This document shows, one piece after another, positions 34,176 to 44,448 of a DNA stretch of 64,000 nt. Source of the stretch: Bacillus sp. EAC. Lineage in GTDB: Bacteria; Bacillota; Bacilli; Bacillales; Bacillaceae_G. Position 1 is the first letter of the stretch; every line of letters starts with the position of its first letter. The translations under genes were made by a program, and so were the position numbers. Under the pieces are notes generated by a model. It searched no databases, was not told the DNA's origin, and worked only from the letters and a program-made list of their open reading frames with translations. The stretch lies in NCBI RefSeq assembly GCF_002156875.1, contig NZ_NCSY01000006.1:186001-250000 (forward strand), given 5' to 3'.

Positions 34176-37100
34176 TCATTGCTTAACTGTAATTTCTACA
34201 GGTTTTGTAGTGACTTTAAACCCACTTTTTGTAACTACATCGGCCGACATATAATACGTACCATCTGGGAGATCGGCTTTTGGTGTCCATTGAGTTCGTA
34301 GTGAATGCTCATTTTTCACTTCAAATGAATCCACTATTTCCCCTTTACTATTTTTAATTTTGATTGTCCAATCTACTCGGTTAGAAGCATAACTAATAAT
34401 ATATGCTGGATTGTCTTTGTTAACATCTGTCTGTGGATCTACCCAGAAAAATGAGACAACCATTTCTTCATTAATATAAGATGGATCTCCCCAAACTGTG
34501 TAACCTTGGTTATAAGCATAATCAACACCCATCACTACTATACTTTTCGGTTCCTCATCAACAATTAACGATGTTTTTCCAAGTTCTACAGTATCCATAT
34601 ACTGGCCATTACACCAAATAAGTCCGATTTTAAATCCACTTCCATTTTTTGTATCTTCGGCTTTGTAGGAAATTTCATATTTCCCATCTTTTGGTTTTAC
34701 TTGAATATCAGATACTGTTGGGGCTACTGAATCCACTTTAATAGGTAGCTTTACTTCTTGTGGTTTTGCATTTTTATAATCTAATGTTGTTTTAATAACA
34801 TATTCATAATCTCCATCTGGCACAATATTGCCATTTTGATCTGTCATATCCCATAAATATCCACCGACCATATAATCTCCGTAAGCCATAATATTTTTTC
34901 TGAATTTCCACGGCTTACCTGTATATTCACTAAAATCGCCTAAGTACTGAATTGTTTTTCCTTTTTGGTTTTGTACGAACATTTCTGTTTTTTGTAAATT
35001 ACGTAATGCAGTGAATGTTGAATAAGCACCATAACCATAGAAATTCGGTGACACAGCTATATGGTTTGTATCAAATCTACCTGTAGAAGGATCGTATCCC
35101 ATAGGAAGTGAGGTTACATCATCCCAAAGTGCCGTATATCCTAAAAATGCATCCTTATCCCATGCCACTGGATCAATGTTTTTTGCTTGATCCCACTCTC
35201 CATTAAATCCCATATATGGAACTGTTAACGGAACGGCAGAATCACTTCCTTTTCCAGTAGGCTCTAAGCGAACAAACCCTTCAATAAATGCACCTTTCTT
35301 TAAGCCCCTAGGCAACCGAATCTCAACATTCAAATTTTTTTCTTGCCCTGATTTAATCTTTAACGTTGTTCCTTGTACAGAGGTTACTTTTTCTCCGTTG
35401 ACATATGTGTTAACACCATCTAATCGCTTACTTGATAAAGTTAAATACTCTTTCGAATCCAATGTTCCATCATTATCTAAGTCAAACTCTTTCATTTCTG
35501 TTTCATCAGTTAAGACATCTACAAAAACCGAATATTCCAGTTCTTCTTTCGGTTTAAGCTTTTGAAGTGATTCCGCATTCAAGTTGAATATCGCTCTGTC
35601 ATTTTTAATCTCTTTTAATGCAACAGCCCCTGCTTGCTCTAAAGAAGTATTTTTACTAGTTACAAGTACAGGTGTTTTAATCGCGTTTTGAATTTGCATT
35701 AAACCTGATCCTTGAACACGAGGAGAGTAAGGTACTTCATTGTTCTTACGTGGATCTTTTAGTATTTTTGCTGTATTCATTAATGCAATTTTTGCCTTTA
35801 AGGCTGTTTCTTTCGAATGTGACAATCCTTTTTCATATAGTGATTGTAATAATAATGCTGAACCTCCAGCTACATGAGGAGTTGCCATTGATGTTCCACT
35901 CATAACTTCATAATCGTTTCCAGGAACAGTAGAATAAATACTACCTCCAGGTGCAGATAGCTCAGGCTTGAAATCTAACGTATGCGGAGCACCAATAGAT
36001 GAAAAATCTGACATTGTATTTTTAGTAGGATTATCAATATATATCCCATTTGATAAATGCATTTTTACAACTTGACCACTTGTCAATTTGCTAATTAATG
36101 CATCTCCAACTGCCTTTCCAGTTGATGCTACAGGGATTGAATATGGACTTAACCTTAAGTATGGATAATCTTCCATCTCGTTATTGTCGGGTGGTATAAT
36201 AATAATCGCTTTTGCACCTTTAGCTTCAGCATCAAATTGGAAAGTAGAATAAAAGCTATATATATCCTGAAGCTTCACGACCGCAATCTTACCCTTTAAG
36301 TCTTTATTAAAATCAGAAGCCTCTAACCCCCCGCCAACATAAACCAATTCATAATCTTGACCAGATGATAAAGCTTTAGAGAATTTAAAATTATAAGAAG
36401 ATGGAAACTGAGTTTGATCTTGAAACGGTAACTGCATTCCATTCGATTCTGCTAATGTATTAAAATGAACTTTCGAATTTTCATACGATGCTACTGAGAT
36501 CGCATAAGGACTTACAGATGGTTCTCCAACTACACCAATATCAGGGTTCTCCGCATATGGTTTTAAAGATGATTGTAATAAATAATTTTTACTACTATAT
36601 GAAGCATTACCGCTTGCAACGATAACAAGTGAACCTTGCTCAGTTGCTTGACGAATTGATTTTTGAATCGGATCGTTTTCCTCTCCTACATAGCCTGAGT
36701 CAGTACCTAAACTCATGTTAATTACATCCGCACCCATTGTAACTGCATGTTCAATTCCTGCAATAATATCATCCTCTGTTGCACCATCACTATAATCAGA
36801 AAATACCTTTTCAGCTAACAATTGAACTCCAGGTGCAATACCTTCAACTCCGTCGGTTGTTTCATCACCATTAGCTCCAACAGTACCAGCTACGTGTGTA
36901 CCATGAGAGCTACCATATTCTCCAGGTATTACATCTGTATCTTCATCTGCCCAATCATATCCTGTAGGAACTTTATCGCTATACCAAACTTCGTTAACCG
37001 ATGTTTCTGCAAATTTCGCTTTTATACCATCTTGCGTCCATTTCTCTTTTTGTTTCCCTTTTTCAGTCAACGTCATATCTTTATGCGTGTAATCTATACC

Positions 37101-37727
37101 CGAGTCAATAATTGCAACAAGTAAACCTTCACCTTCATACCCGTATTGATTCCATACTTTTTGGGCTTGGACTAATTCTTTACTTGCGCCCATTGCAGGC
37201 TGATATGTTCTAGCGATATGAACATTTGTTACTCCAGGAATTGATTCTATTTCTTTTATGTTTTGAAACTCTGTTTGTAAACTGAAACCGTTAAATCCTT
37301 CATAATAGCGATGCTTAATTTTATTAGAAGCAGATTTCGATTTTGAATCATTACTATTTGGAATTTGGGAAATTACTTGATCTTGTTTTTGCTTAAAACG
37401 CTCTTTCTTACTTAGACCTGATTTTTCATTCGTAGATGGTTCTTCTATTTCAACAATTAATCGGACTTGTTCATCAGGCTTATATGCTTTTGCTAATCCT
37501 TTTTCTTTTAGGTCTTTATATCCGAATTGGTCCTTTACATCGGGTGCTAAAGCTTTTTGTCTTTTTAAGAGAATCTCTCTTCCTTGTTTAAGGATTTCAT
37601 CTACACTTTGTTTAGGAACTGAGTTGTTTTTAGGACTTTCGGCTGAAGCAGTAAATGATGAGAAAAACATTGATAGCATTGATGCAGTTGCTAGTACTTT
37701 TAAAGATTTCCTTTTAAATTCCTTCAT
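34176..37727 (-). CDS. Large secreted subtilisin-like serine protease (S8)
   Basis: A 1183-residue secreted protease. Signal peptide (about 1-29, ending SFTASA), an I9-type propeptide (about 85-175), and an S8 catalytic domain with Asp208 (AIIDSGIDYTH), His275 (GSSHGTHVAG), oxyanion Asn374 (VASGN) and Ser613 (MSGTSMATPHVAG). A PA domain is inserted between His and Ser (about 430-560). Downstream come beta-sandwich (Fn3-like) regions and an EF-hand-like loop DLDNDGTLDSKEY (about 750). No LPXTG or SLH anchor is seen, so it is probably released. It resembles lactocepin/Vpr-type proteases and sits where B. subtilis has motPS. Confidence 0.92.
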   Translation of the reverse strand: MKEFKRKSLKVLATASMLSMFFSSFTASAESPKNNSVPKQSVDEILKQGREILLKRQKALAPDVKDQFGYKDLKEKGLAKAYKPDEQVRLIVEIEEPSTNEKSGLSKKERFKQKQDQVISQIPNSNDSKSKSASNKIKHRYYEGFNGFSLQTEFQNIKEIESIPGVTNVHIARTYQPAMGASKELVQAQKVWNQYGYEGEGLLVAIIDSGIDYTHKDMTLTEKGKQKEKWTQDGIKAKFAETSVNEVWYSDKVPTGYDWADEDTDVIPGEYGSSHGTHVAGTVGANGDETTDGVEGIAPGVQLLAEKVFSDYSDGATEDDIIAGIEHAVTMGADVINMSLGTDSGYVGEENDPIQKSIRQATEQGSLVIVASGNASYSSKNYLLQSSLKPYAENPDIGVVGEPSVSPYAISVASYENSKVHFNTLAESNGMQLPFQDQTQFPSSYNFKFSKALSSGQDYELVYVGGGLEASDFNKDLKGKIAVVKLQDIYSFYSTFQFDAEAKGAKAIIIIPPDNNEMEDYPYLRLSPYSIPVASTGKAVGDALISKLTSGQVVKMHLSNGIYIDNPTKNTMSDFSSIGAPHTLDFKPELSAPGGSIYSTVPGNDYEVMSGTSMATPHVAGGSALLLQSLYEKGLSHSKETALKAKIALMNTAKILKDPRKNNEVPYSPRVQGSGLMQIQNAIKTPVLVTSKNTSLEQAGAVALKEIKNDRAIFNLNAESLQKLKPKEELEYSVFVDVLTDETEMKEFDLDNDGTLDSKEYLTLSSKRLDGVNTYVNGEKVTSVQGTTLKIKSGQEKNLNVEIRLPRGLKKGAFIEGFVRLEPTGKGSDSAVPLTVPYMGFNGEWDQAKNIDPVAWDKDAFLGYTALWDDVTSLPMGYDPSTGRFDTNHIAVSPNFYGYGAYSTFTALRNLQKTEMFVQNQKGKTIQYLGDFSEYTGKPWKFRKNIMAYGDYMVGGYLWDMTDQNGNIVPDGDYEYVIKTTLDYKNAKPQEVKLPIKVDSVAPTVSDIQVKPKDGKYEISYKAEDTKNGSGFKIGLIWCNGQYMDTVELGKTSLIVDEEPKSIVVMGVDYAYNQGYTVWGDPSYINEEMVVSFFWVDPQTDVNKDNPAYIISYASNRVDWTIKIKNSKGEIVDSFEVKNEHSLRTQWTPKADLPDGTYYMSADVVTKSGFKVTTKPVEITVKQ

Positions 37728-38279
37728 TAATTCCTCTCCTCTTGTTTATCCATTTATAATTTAAACTCGATACCTCAATTTTTTAGTACCAAAGTTATAA
37801 CTATATAAAATTGTAAAACTACTAAAAATGAATCGATGAAACGCTTATTGTTTTTTTTGTTCTCGCTAACAACATTATTAAAAAACAATTTATGAGAAAG
37901 AATAGGAAGAAAATTGAAGATTAATAGGATGACTGGGGTAAATATTACAAGATTTCATTGAATCGAATCGGCACGAATAAATAGTAGATACTAAACTTAA
38001 GTCTTTTACAACCTAGTATCTTCCTACTAATTCATATTGTACTTGCCGTTTGATTCACAGTAAATTGGGGGAATATTCCAGTTAAAAGTCATTCGCTTAC
38101 TTACTTTTTTATCAATTTTTGTTAAAGAATTTGTCATTGTTTTTCTTATAAAATAGAAATTTGTATTATCTTCAATTATTAAGTTTTTATTAAAATAAAA
38201 TTTCATCTCAAACTTGGGGTAATGTGGTTTTTATTCATATAGTGTATCTACTTTTCTCACTTACCCGAGCGTAAAGACA
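37728..38279. other. Long intergenic region between subtilase gene and ccpA
   Basis: About 550 bp with no supported gene. It must hold the subtilase promoter, but no convincing -35/-10 pair was found. No repeat or RNA structure is recognised. Confidence 0.5.
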
Positions 38280-38281
38280 AA

Positions 38282-38322
38282 AAAAAGAAGCTTTAGAACA
38301 ATTCAGTTCTAGCTTCTTTTCT
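38282..38322 (-). terminator. Terminator of ccpA
   Basis: Hairpin AAGAAGCTAGAAC / GTTCTAAAGCTTCTT around TGAATT on the minus strand followed by a T-run. Confidence 0.85.
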
Positions 38323-38325
38323 CAT

Positions 38326-39324
38326 TTATTTTGTTGATTGTCGAATTTGAAGATGGTGAGGAAGAATAACCGTTGTATCTTCAACCGTTTCTTTATTCAT
38401 AAATTTTGTTAGTAGTCTCATTGCAACTGCACCAATATCATACATTGGTTGAGCAACAGTCGTTAGTTTCGGACGAACCATAATCGCAAGTCTAGTATTA
38501 TCAAATCCAATAACTTCTAAATTGTTAGGAACTAATAGTCCATGATCTTGTGCACTATGAATGACACCAATCGCCATTTCATCTGAAGCAACAAAAATCG
38601 CAGAAGGCACTAAATTACGTTCATGGAACGTTTCAAATGCTTCACTACCGGATTCATATGTATGGTCTCCAAATGTAACTAGTTCATCATCAAAATCAAT
38701 ACCATTTTCCTGTAATGCACGTTTATAGCCTTCTAACTTACTTAACCCAATAAGGTTATTTTCAGTTGGTCCATTAACAAACGCTACTTTTTGATGTCCT
38801 TTTTTAATTAGATAATCTACTGCATCAAACGCTGCTTGAGCATAATCAATGTTTACAGAAGGAATCGTTTTTGACTCATCATAAGTAGTTGCTAGTACAA
38901 TCGGTACACCAGCTCTTTCGTACTCTTCTTTATGAACCTCTGTAATAGCTCCACCGATAAACAGTATACCGTCGACTTGTTTAGCTAACATGTTATTAAT
39001 TAAAGTAATCTCTTTTTCAATATTTTCATCAGAGTTGCTTAATATAATATTGTATTTATACATTGTTGCGATATCTTCAATACCACGGGCAAGTTCTGCA
39101 TAAAAACTGTTCGAAATATCTGGAATAATTACGCCTACAGTTGTTGTTTTCTTACTAGCTAGTCCTCTTGCAACTGCATTTGGTCTGTATCCTAAACGAC
39201 TAATTGCCTCATTTACTTTTTTACGTGTCGTAGGTTTTACATTTGGGTTTCCGTTTACTACACGAGAGACAGTAGCCATGGAAACGTTTGCCTCACGTGC
39301 TACATCGTAAATTGTAACCGTCAT
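38326..39324 (-). CDS. ccpA: Catabolite control protein A
   Basis: A 332-residue LacI-family master regulator of carbon catabolite control. The DNA-binding head is almost identical to B. subtilis CcpA ([20 protein letters not shown], then [12 protein letters not shown]). The HPr-Ser-P binding core and ASDEMAIGV segment are intact. ATG at 39322-39324 has GAGGAG 8 nt upstream; the GTG three codons earlier is too close. It follows aroA in the same direction, as in B. subtilis. It probably governs acsA and the sugar clusters in this window. Confidence 0.96.
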   Translation of the reverse strand: MTVTIYDVAREANVSMATVSRVVNGNPNVKPTTRKKVNEAISRLGYRPNAVARGLASKKTTTVGVIIPDISNSFYAELARGIEDIATMYKYNIILSNSDENIEKEITLINNMLAKQVDGILFIGGAITEVHKEEYERAGVPIVLATTYDESKTIPSVNIDYAQAAFDAVDYLIKKGHQKVAFVNGPTENNLIGLSKLEGYKRALQENGIDFDDELVTFGDHTYESGSEAFETFHERNLVPSAIFVASDEMAIGVIHSAQDHGLLVPNNLEVIGFDNTRLAIMVRPKLTTVAQPMYDIGAVAMRLLTKFMNKETVEDTTVILPHHLQIRQSTK

Positions 39325-39540
39325 TTTACTCACTCCTCTATTTAATTCTATCTATTATGTAGTTTGTTTGTTATTTCAGTAAAATAGTCATTAATTGTCG
39401 TATTCCACAAAAATAGTGCCTTCATTCTATCTTATAGAAAATTATATATTCATTCAATAGAACGATTAGAAAAAAATGTAAAATATTTGAAGTAATATAC
39501 TATATAAAGCTAATTTAAATCAAATGTTCACAAATTATTC

Positions 39541-39580
39541 AAAAAAGCACCTTTAGGATAATCATCCTATCAGTGCTTTT
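39541..39580 (-). terminator. Terminator of aroA
   Basis: Hairpin AAAGCAC / GTGCTTT with an inner AGGAT / ATCCT stem; T-run on the minus strand, shortly after the aroA stop. Confidence 0.8.
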
Positions 39581-39585
39581 ACAGT

Positions 39586-40656
39586 TTATCTATTTATGAA
39601 TGAATTTATTTCTGACATAAATTGATCGAATTGCTCAAAATTCATTTGTTGAGCAGTGTCACTTAAAGCCGTTGCAGGATCTGGATGAACTTCGGCCATA
39701 ATTCCATCTGCTCCAATTGCAAGTCCTGCCTTTGCAGCTGGTATTAAGAGATCTCTTCTTCCTGTAGAATGCGTTACATCTACTAAAACTGGTAAGTGAG
39801 TTTCTTGTTTTAAAATAGGAACCGCAGTAATATCTAAAGTATTTCTAGTTGCTTTCTCGTATGTTCGAATTCCTCGCTCACATAAAATAATTTCTTGATT
39901 TCCTTCAGACATAATATATTCAGCAGCATAAATAAATTCTTCAATTGTAGCCGCTAACCCTCGTTTAAGTAAAATAGGTTTATTAACAGCTCCAGCTGCT
40001 TTTAATAATTCAAAGTTTTGCATATTGCGTGCCCCTATTTGGATTATATCTACATAATCTAGTGCCATTTCAATATGTTCAGGGCTAACAATCTCACTTA
40101 TAATCGCAAGTCCATGATTTTGACCAACTTCTTTTAATATTCTTAAGCCTTCTTCTCCAAGACCTTGAAAATCATACGGAGATGTACGTGGTTTAAATGC
40201 TCCACCACGCATAATTTTCACACCTTGTTCTTTTAACACTTTTGCAACTGAATCAACTTGTTCATAGCTCTCCACTGCACAAGGTCCCGCGATAATAATC
40301 GGATTACCATCGCCAATTTTTACTCCATTTACCTCAACAATTGTATTTTCCGATTTTCTTTTTCTAGAAACGAGTAATACCTTTTTGTCAGCTTCCTCTT
40401 GAAGTTCTAAGCTACTTTTAAATATTTCTTTAAAAATATGTTGTAGCGTTGAAGTACTATATGGTCCATCATTTATCGAAGCAATATGATCAAGCATTTT
40501 ACGCTCTCTAACTGGATCATATCTTTTAACGCCTTGATCAATTTTCGCCACGCCAATTTTCTTTACGATTTCGCCTCTTTTATTTAGCAATTCAAATATT
40601 TGATGGTTAATCTCATCTATTTCACTTCTTAGATGTTCTAAATCATTGTTAGTCAA
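39586..40656 (-). CDS. aroA: Bifunctional chorismate mutase / DAHP synthase
   Basis: A 356-residue fusion: an AroQ-type chorismate mutase domain (about 1-88, [20 protein letters not shown]) and a type I DAHP synthase domain (about 105-356, [39 protein letters not shown]). It makes the first step of the shikimate pathway; the mutase part gives feedback control by chorismate and prephenate in B. subtilis. The start is TTG at 40654-40656 with AGGAGG 8 nt upstream. Confidence 0.95.
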   Translation of the reverse strand: MTNNDLEHLRSEIDEINHQIFELLNKRGEIVKKIGVAKIDQGVKRYDPVRERKMLDHIASINDGPYSTSTLQHIFKEIFKSSLELQEEADKKVLLVSRKRKSENTIVEVNGVKIGDGNPIIIAGPCAVESYEQVDSVAKVLKEQGVKIMRGGAFKPRTSPYDFQGLGEEGLRILKEVGQNHGLAIISEIVSPEHIEMALDYVDIIQIGARNMQNFELLKAAGAVNKPILLKRGLAATIEEFIYAAEYIMSEGNQEIILCERGIRTYEKATRNTLDITAVPILKQETHLPVLVDVTHSTGRRDLLIPAAKAGLAIGADGIMAEVHPDPATALSDTAQQMNFEQFDQFMSEINSFINR

Positions 40657-41024
40657 TTTAAAGTCCTCCTAGCAAAAATACCTTTATCTCATGTGTTATT
40701 ATGTCACTTTATAGACAGCTAATCAAAATATCAGCATTATTTTAGAAAAGTTTTATTCCATTATTTCATTTAAATTAGAAAAAGAGTTGCTTGGCAACCC
40801 TATACTTTGAGGGGGGTATCTTTTTTTAGAGATTCTTACCTTAAACATTGTTGAAAGTAAATAATGAGATTTGTGGGTTTCCGCTCCAACTACCTTCTTT
40901 TAATGTCAGTTTGCTTGTACAAAACTAATTAAAAAACAAAAATCTATCTTTTAGAAAGGATCCAAATAAGAAATAGTGTTGCCAAAACAACCCAAAACAT
41001 AGATAAAAATAGATAGATGTAACT
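40657..41024. other. Intergenic region upstream of aroA
   Basis: 368 bp without a supported gene. It contains a short palindrome GTTGCTTGGCAAC (40785-40797) and a TTTCCGCTCCAA string (40877-40890) that resembles one end of the repeat family described at 6863; the latter may be chance. Nothing else is recognised. Confidence 0.4.
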
Positions 41025-41477
41025 TTATTCTCCAGAATCAATAAACAAATTTATAATTGGAATTTCTGGCGGACTTATCTCAATTGGAAGTTTATTAAGC
41101 TCAAAAAACTTTAAAGCTTTGACTTCACTTTCATCTTTTTCCATCACACCGCTATAATCCGTACATACATACGTAGCAATTACATTGTACACTTCATCTC
41201 CATGAGGATATTTGTAATAATACTCTTCTCCAGAGAAAATGTTAAATAGTACAAGTGTGTTAGCAACTAGACCTGTTTCTTCTCTTAATTCTCGTTTAGC
41301 TACTTCCTCTAATGTCTCTCCCATTTCTAATGAGCCACCTGGTAATCCCCAACAATTGTTATCTTTTCTAAGTTGTAATAACATTCTCTTTTTCGAATCT
41401 AGTAGAATAACGTTTGCACCTGCCATTATTATGGGACGGCTTCCAACTATTTTTCTTAAATCCATAATATAACCCAT
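41025..41477 (-). CDS. Nudix hydrolase
   Basis: A 150-residue Nudix protein. The Nudix box is complete: GGSLEMGETLEEVAKRELRE followed by ETGLV, matching G-x5-E-x7-REUxEExGU. It should hydrolyse a nucleoside diphosphate linked to some group, with Mg2+; the substrate cannot be told. GAGGAG lies 8 nt before the ATG. It stands between aroA and the divergent rhodanese gene and has no equivalent there in B. subtilis. Confidence 0.88.
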   Translation of the reverse strand: MGYIMDLRKIVGSRPIIMAGANVILLDSKKRMLLQLRKDNNCWGLPGGSLEMGETLEEVAKRELREETGLVANTLVLFNIFSGEEYYYKYPHGDEVYNVIATYVCTDYSGVMEKDESEVKALKFFELNKLPIEISPPEIPIINLFIDSGE

Positions 41478-41677
41478 GAAATACTCTCCTCTAGACTATC
41501 TTTCATTCAATTAGTATTTAATTCGTTGCGCTTCTTACTTTCCCTTTTTATATGGCATAACGACAGTTCAGTATAGAAAGAAGTAAATTTGAATTATTGG
41601 TAAGAAAAGGTGTATTGTATAAAATGAAGTTTCCATTTTTAGGAATTTCTAAATTTGTAAATTATGGAGGGGTAACG

Positions 41678-42067
41678 ATGACTATTACTTTTAAACAAAT
41701 GGTAGCAGAGGCTCGTGAAAATGTACCGGGTATCAGTTCAGCTGAAGCTCGTGAAAAAATTAATTCTAATCCAGATACATTCGTAATTGATGTACAAGAT
41801 GCAACAGATGCAGGTGCATGTGGATTAATACCAAGTAGTGTGAATATTTCACTTGGTATGCTTCCAATTCGCGCTGATCTTGAATTACCAGAACATTTAC
41901 GTGAACCACGTTTGGCTGATCGAAATCGTCCAGTTTTAGTAACTTGTGGTGCTGGAGGACAAGCATCTTTAGGTGCTTATTTACTTAAGAAAATGGGATT
42001 CACAGATGTTGCATATATTGATGGTGGAACTGCCGCATGGAAAGCTGCTGGCTTTGATGTAGAATAA
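41678..42067 (+). CDS. Rhodanese-like sulfurtransferase
   Basis: A 129-residue single-domain rhodanese. The active loop is VTCGAGGQASLGA with Cys90 as the persulfide carrier, and the closing YIDGGTAAWKAAGF is typical. The substrate is not known; such proteins carry sulfane sulfur in the cytosol. ATG at 41678 has GGAGGGG upstream; the open frame continues 27 codons further upstream without a good signal. Confidence 0.88.
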   Translation: MTITFKQMVAEARENVPGISSAEAREKINSNPDTFVIDVQDATDAGACGLIPSSVNISLGMLPIRADLELPEHLREPRLADRNRPVLVTCGAGGQASLGAYLLKKMGFTDVAYIDGGTAAWKAAGFDVE

Positions 42068-42081
42068 ATTAAACTTTGGAA

Positions 42082-42114
42082 GGAGAAGTGGTAAGTTCAC
42101 TTCTCTTTTTTCAA
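42082..42114 (+). terminator. Terminator of the rhodanese gene
   Basis: Hairpin GAGAAGTG / CACTTCTC around GTAAGTT followed by T6. Confidence 0.85.
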
Positions 42115-42145
42115 GATTTTTTTCTGCGCTAATGAAATAGTAGTC

Positions 42146-42200
42146 AAAAAAAACTGCACCTCTAATTGTTAGTTGTTTCTAACAATTGGAGATGCAGTTC
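42146..42200 (-). terminator. Long hairpin, terminator of ytxJ (hairpin family copy 1)
   Basis: Arms 42152-42172 and 42179-42199 pair over 21 bp with two mismatches around a 6-nt loop; arm core AACTGCAC...AATTGTT. On the minus strand a T7 run follows. A close relative with perfect arms is at 44603-44653. Confidence 0.75.
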
Positions 42201-42212
42201 ACTTTAATATGG

Positions 42213-42542
42213 CTATTTTTTTAATAATGCATTTTCGATTGACTCTTTTTTAATTGAAAAATGAGAAGTATTAAATACTGCTTCACCGTTTTCAAAAATA
42301 AATAACTGAGGAGATTCGTGTCTAATTGATGTCTTCTCGGCAATATAGTTTGAAAGTTCACGGTCATCTTGAACTTGTAAATAATACAAAGGAATTTCTT
42401 CATAAGCTGTAGCAAATGCTAAAAATTCAGTATAAGCTGCATGACTTATTGGACATGTTGTACTGTGTTTTAAGAAAACAAATTTTTCATTTAAATTAAT
42501 TAGCTCTTCAAACTCTTGAATCGTCGAAATTCTTTTGACCAT
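42213..42542 (-). CDS. ytxJ: Bacilliredoxin-like protein YtxJ (BrxC)
   Basis: A 109-residue thioredoxin-fold protein. The TTCPIS motif with Cys30 marks it as the BrxC/YtxJ type of bacilliredoxin, which removes bacillithiol from S-bacillithiolated proteins in the cytosol. ATG at 42540-42542 has GAGGG about 10 nt upstream and gives MVKRISTIQEFEEL. The start overlaps the end of ytxG by 35 bp, so the two are in one operon. B. subtilis has ytxH between them; here it is missing. Confidence 0.88.
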   Translation of the reverse strand: MVKRISTIQEFEELINLNEKFVFLKHSTTCPISHAAYTEFLAFATAYEEIPLYYLQVQDDRELSNYIAEKTSIRHESPQLFIFENGEAVFNTSHFSIKKESIENALLKK

Positions 42543-43005
42543 TATTCTTTTTTCCCTCACGCTTCGTTTTAATCTTTTCCCAAATATCAACTGCAGTCGA
42601 ACCCCATTTTAAGGCTTGAGACATTTTTTCAGTACTAATTTTTACAGTATTTGTAACATTTGTAGCTGTATCTCTGACTTTTTCGTTCATTTCAGAGATA
42701 GTCACGCCTACTTCTTCGACTGATCTAGCTAATACATCAAAGGATTTTGCCCGCTCTCGCATATCTTTTGTTAATTCGTTAGAATTATTAACAAATATTT
42801 TTGCTTCTTCAGCTAAATGATTAGAAGTATGTATTAATTGAACCGTTTCGACGCAAACATCATGTACATCTTTTTGTGTCTCCGAAAGTGTATGTTCAAC
42901 ACCTCTTAATACCTTTTCAAAACGGAATAACGAACGACAAATAAAAATAACTAAAACTACAAATGCTATAGCTGCAATAAATGTGCTAACTGAAATAAGA
43001 TTCAT
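42508..43005 (-). CDS. ytxG: DUF948 membrane protein YtxG
   Basis: A 165-residue protein with an N-terminal membrane helix (about residues 4-24) and a long helical, probably coiled-coil part typical of DUF948 (FEKVLRGVEHTLSETQKDVH, VEEVGVTISEMNEKVRD). B. subtilis YtxG belongs to a stress- and stationary-phase operon with ytxH and ytxJ. The exact role is not known. It overlaps ytxJ by 35 bp and is divergent from ampS. Confidence 0.85.
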   Translation of the reverse strand: MNLISVSTFIAAIAFVVLVIFICRSLFRFEKVLRGVEHTLSETQKDVHDVCVETVQLIHTSNHLAEEAKIFVNNSNELTKDMRERAKSFDVLARSVEEVGVTISEMNEKVRDTATNVTNTVKISTEKMSQALKWGSTAVDIWEKIKTKREGKKNNGQKNFDDSRV

Positions 43006-43203
43006 TCATGTGACCCCTTTCTTCCATAGCTTTCCACAAATATAATTCTCTTATTTTGTATTATACTACAAATTTTACCAAACACTAAATAAGTCATTCA
43101 CCAAGTTTTCAAATTCTTTTGTAAAAAAAGAATACTATCAGTAAACAAAACTGACCAAATAGTTTACAATAGGATTATAGTCATATTATTGGAGGGAATT
43201 TTC

Positions 43204-44319
43204 ATGAAAGATCCACGTATTGCTAAATTAGCTAAAAACTTAATCAATTACTCTGTTAAATTACAACCAGGGGAAAAAATCTTAATCGAAAATTTTAAAC
43301 TTGAATCAGAATTAGTAACTGCTTTAGTAAAAGAAGCATATGCTGCTGGTGGTTTTCCTTTCGTTTCAATTAAAGATCATAAAGTAGACCGCGCTTTATT
43401 AATGGGTGCTACTGAAGAACATTTCAATAAAATTGCTGAATATGAAGCAAATGTTATGAAAGACATGGATGCTTATATCGGTTTACGTTCAGGTGTTAAT
43501 ATTAGTGAGCTTTCTGATGTACCGGATGAAAAAACAAAAATACATGGTAAAACTGTTGGACATAAAGTACATAGAGAAATTCGTGTTCCAAAAACTAAAT
43601 GGGTAGTTTTACGTTTCCCAACAGATTCTATGGCTCAATCTGCAAAAATGAGCACAGAAGCATTTGAAGATTTCTACTTCGATGTTTGTAACCTAGACTA
43701 TGGTAAAATGGACAATGCTATGGATGCACTTGTAGCATTAATGAACCGCACTGACAAAGTACAAATTAAAGGTCCTGGAACAGATTTAACGTTCTCAATT
43801 AAAGATATTCCAGCAATTAAATGTGCTGGAGAAATGAATATTCCTGATGGAGAAGTATTTACTGCTCCAGTTCGTGATTCAGTAAATGGTACACTTTCTT
43901 ACAACACGCCATCACCAAACAATGGTTTTACATTTGAAAATGTACAGCTTAAATTTAAAGATGGTAAAATTGTTGAAGCAACTGCTAACGATTCAGAACG
44001 AATTAACAAAGTATTTGATACAGATGAAGGCGCGCGCTATATCGGAGAATTCGCAATTGGAGTAAACCCATACATCTTACATCCAATGGGTGATATTTTA
44101 TTCGATGAGAAAATCGATGGAAGTTTCCACTTCACTCCTGGTCAAGCTTATGATGAAGCATACAATGGTAATAACTCAAATATCCACTGGGATATGGTAT
44201 GTATCCAACGTCCTGAATACGGTGGAGGAGAAATTTACTTCGATGACGTTTTAATCCGTAAAGATGGCCGTTTCGTAATTCCAGAATTAGAAGGCTTAAA
44301 CCCAGAAAATCTAAAATAA
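43204..44319 (+). CDS. ampS: M29-family metallo-aminopeptidase AmpS
   Basis: A 371-residue M29 (thermophilic) aminopeptidase. Conserved parts are RIAKLAKNLINYSVKLQPGE, the metal-site glutamate region GEMNIPDGEVFTAPV, a HFTPGQAY loop and the late IHWDMVCIQRPEYGGGEIYFD segment with His and Asp ligands. It cleaves N-terminal residues from peptides in the cytosol with two divalent metals. ATG at 43204 has GGAGGG 7 nt upstream. It is followed by a strong terminator. Confidence 0.94.
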   Translation: MKDPRIAKLAKNLINYSVKLQPGEKILIENFKLESELVTALVKEAYAAGGFPFVSIKDHKVDRALLMGATEEHFNKIAEYEANVMKDMDAYIGLRSGVNISELSDVPDEKTKIHGKTVGHKVHREIRVPKTKWVVLRFPTDSMAQSAKMSTEAFEDFYFDVCNLDYGKMDNAMDALVALMNRTDKVQIKGPGTDLTFSIKDIPAIKCAGEMNIPDGEVFTAPVRDSVNGTLSYNTPSPNNGFTFENVQLKFKDGKIVEATANDSERINKVFDTDEGARYIGEFAIGVNPYILHPMGDILFDEKIDGSFHFTPGQAYDEAYNGNNSNIHWDMVCIQRPEYGGGEIYFDDVLIRKDGRFVIPELEGLNPENLK

Positions 44320-44330
44320 ATAAAAAAAAA

Positions 44331-44367
44331 TCAAGAACACATATTAACATTGATATGTGTTCTTTTT
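44331..44367 (+). terminator. Terminator of ampS
   Basis: Hairpin AAGAACACATAT / ATATGTGTTCTT around TAACATTG followed by a T6 run. Confidence 0.85.
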
Positions 44368-44448
44368 TATTGATTTAGGTCTGACTTGCACAAATTTAAA
44401 ACTAGGCGAATATCTTGCTTTGAATTTCTAACAAAAGGAGGATTTCGC

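Noticed and set aside
37820-37850. A cre-like string TGAAACGCTTATTG before the subtilase gene
   Set aside because: The spacing around the central CG is one base short of the cre pattern, so it is probably chance.
40783-40800. The GTTGCTTGGCAAC palindrome as a terminator or operator
   Set aside because: It has no T-run, and no second copy was found near any gene, so no role can be supported.
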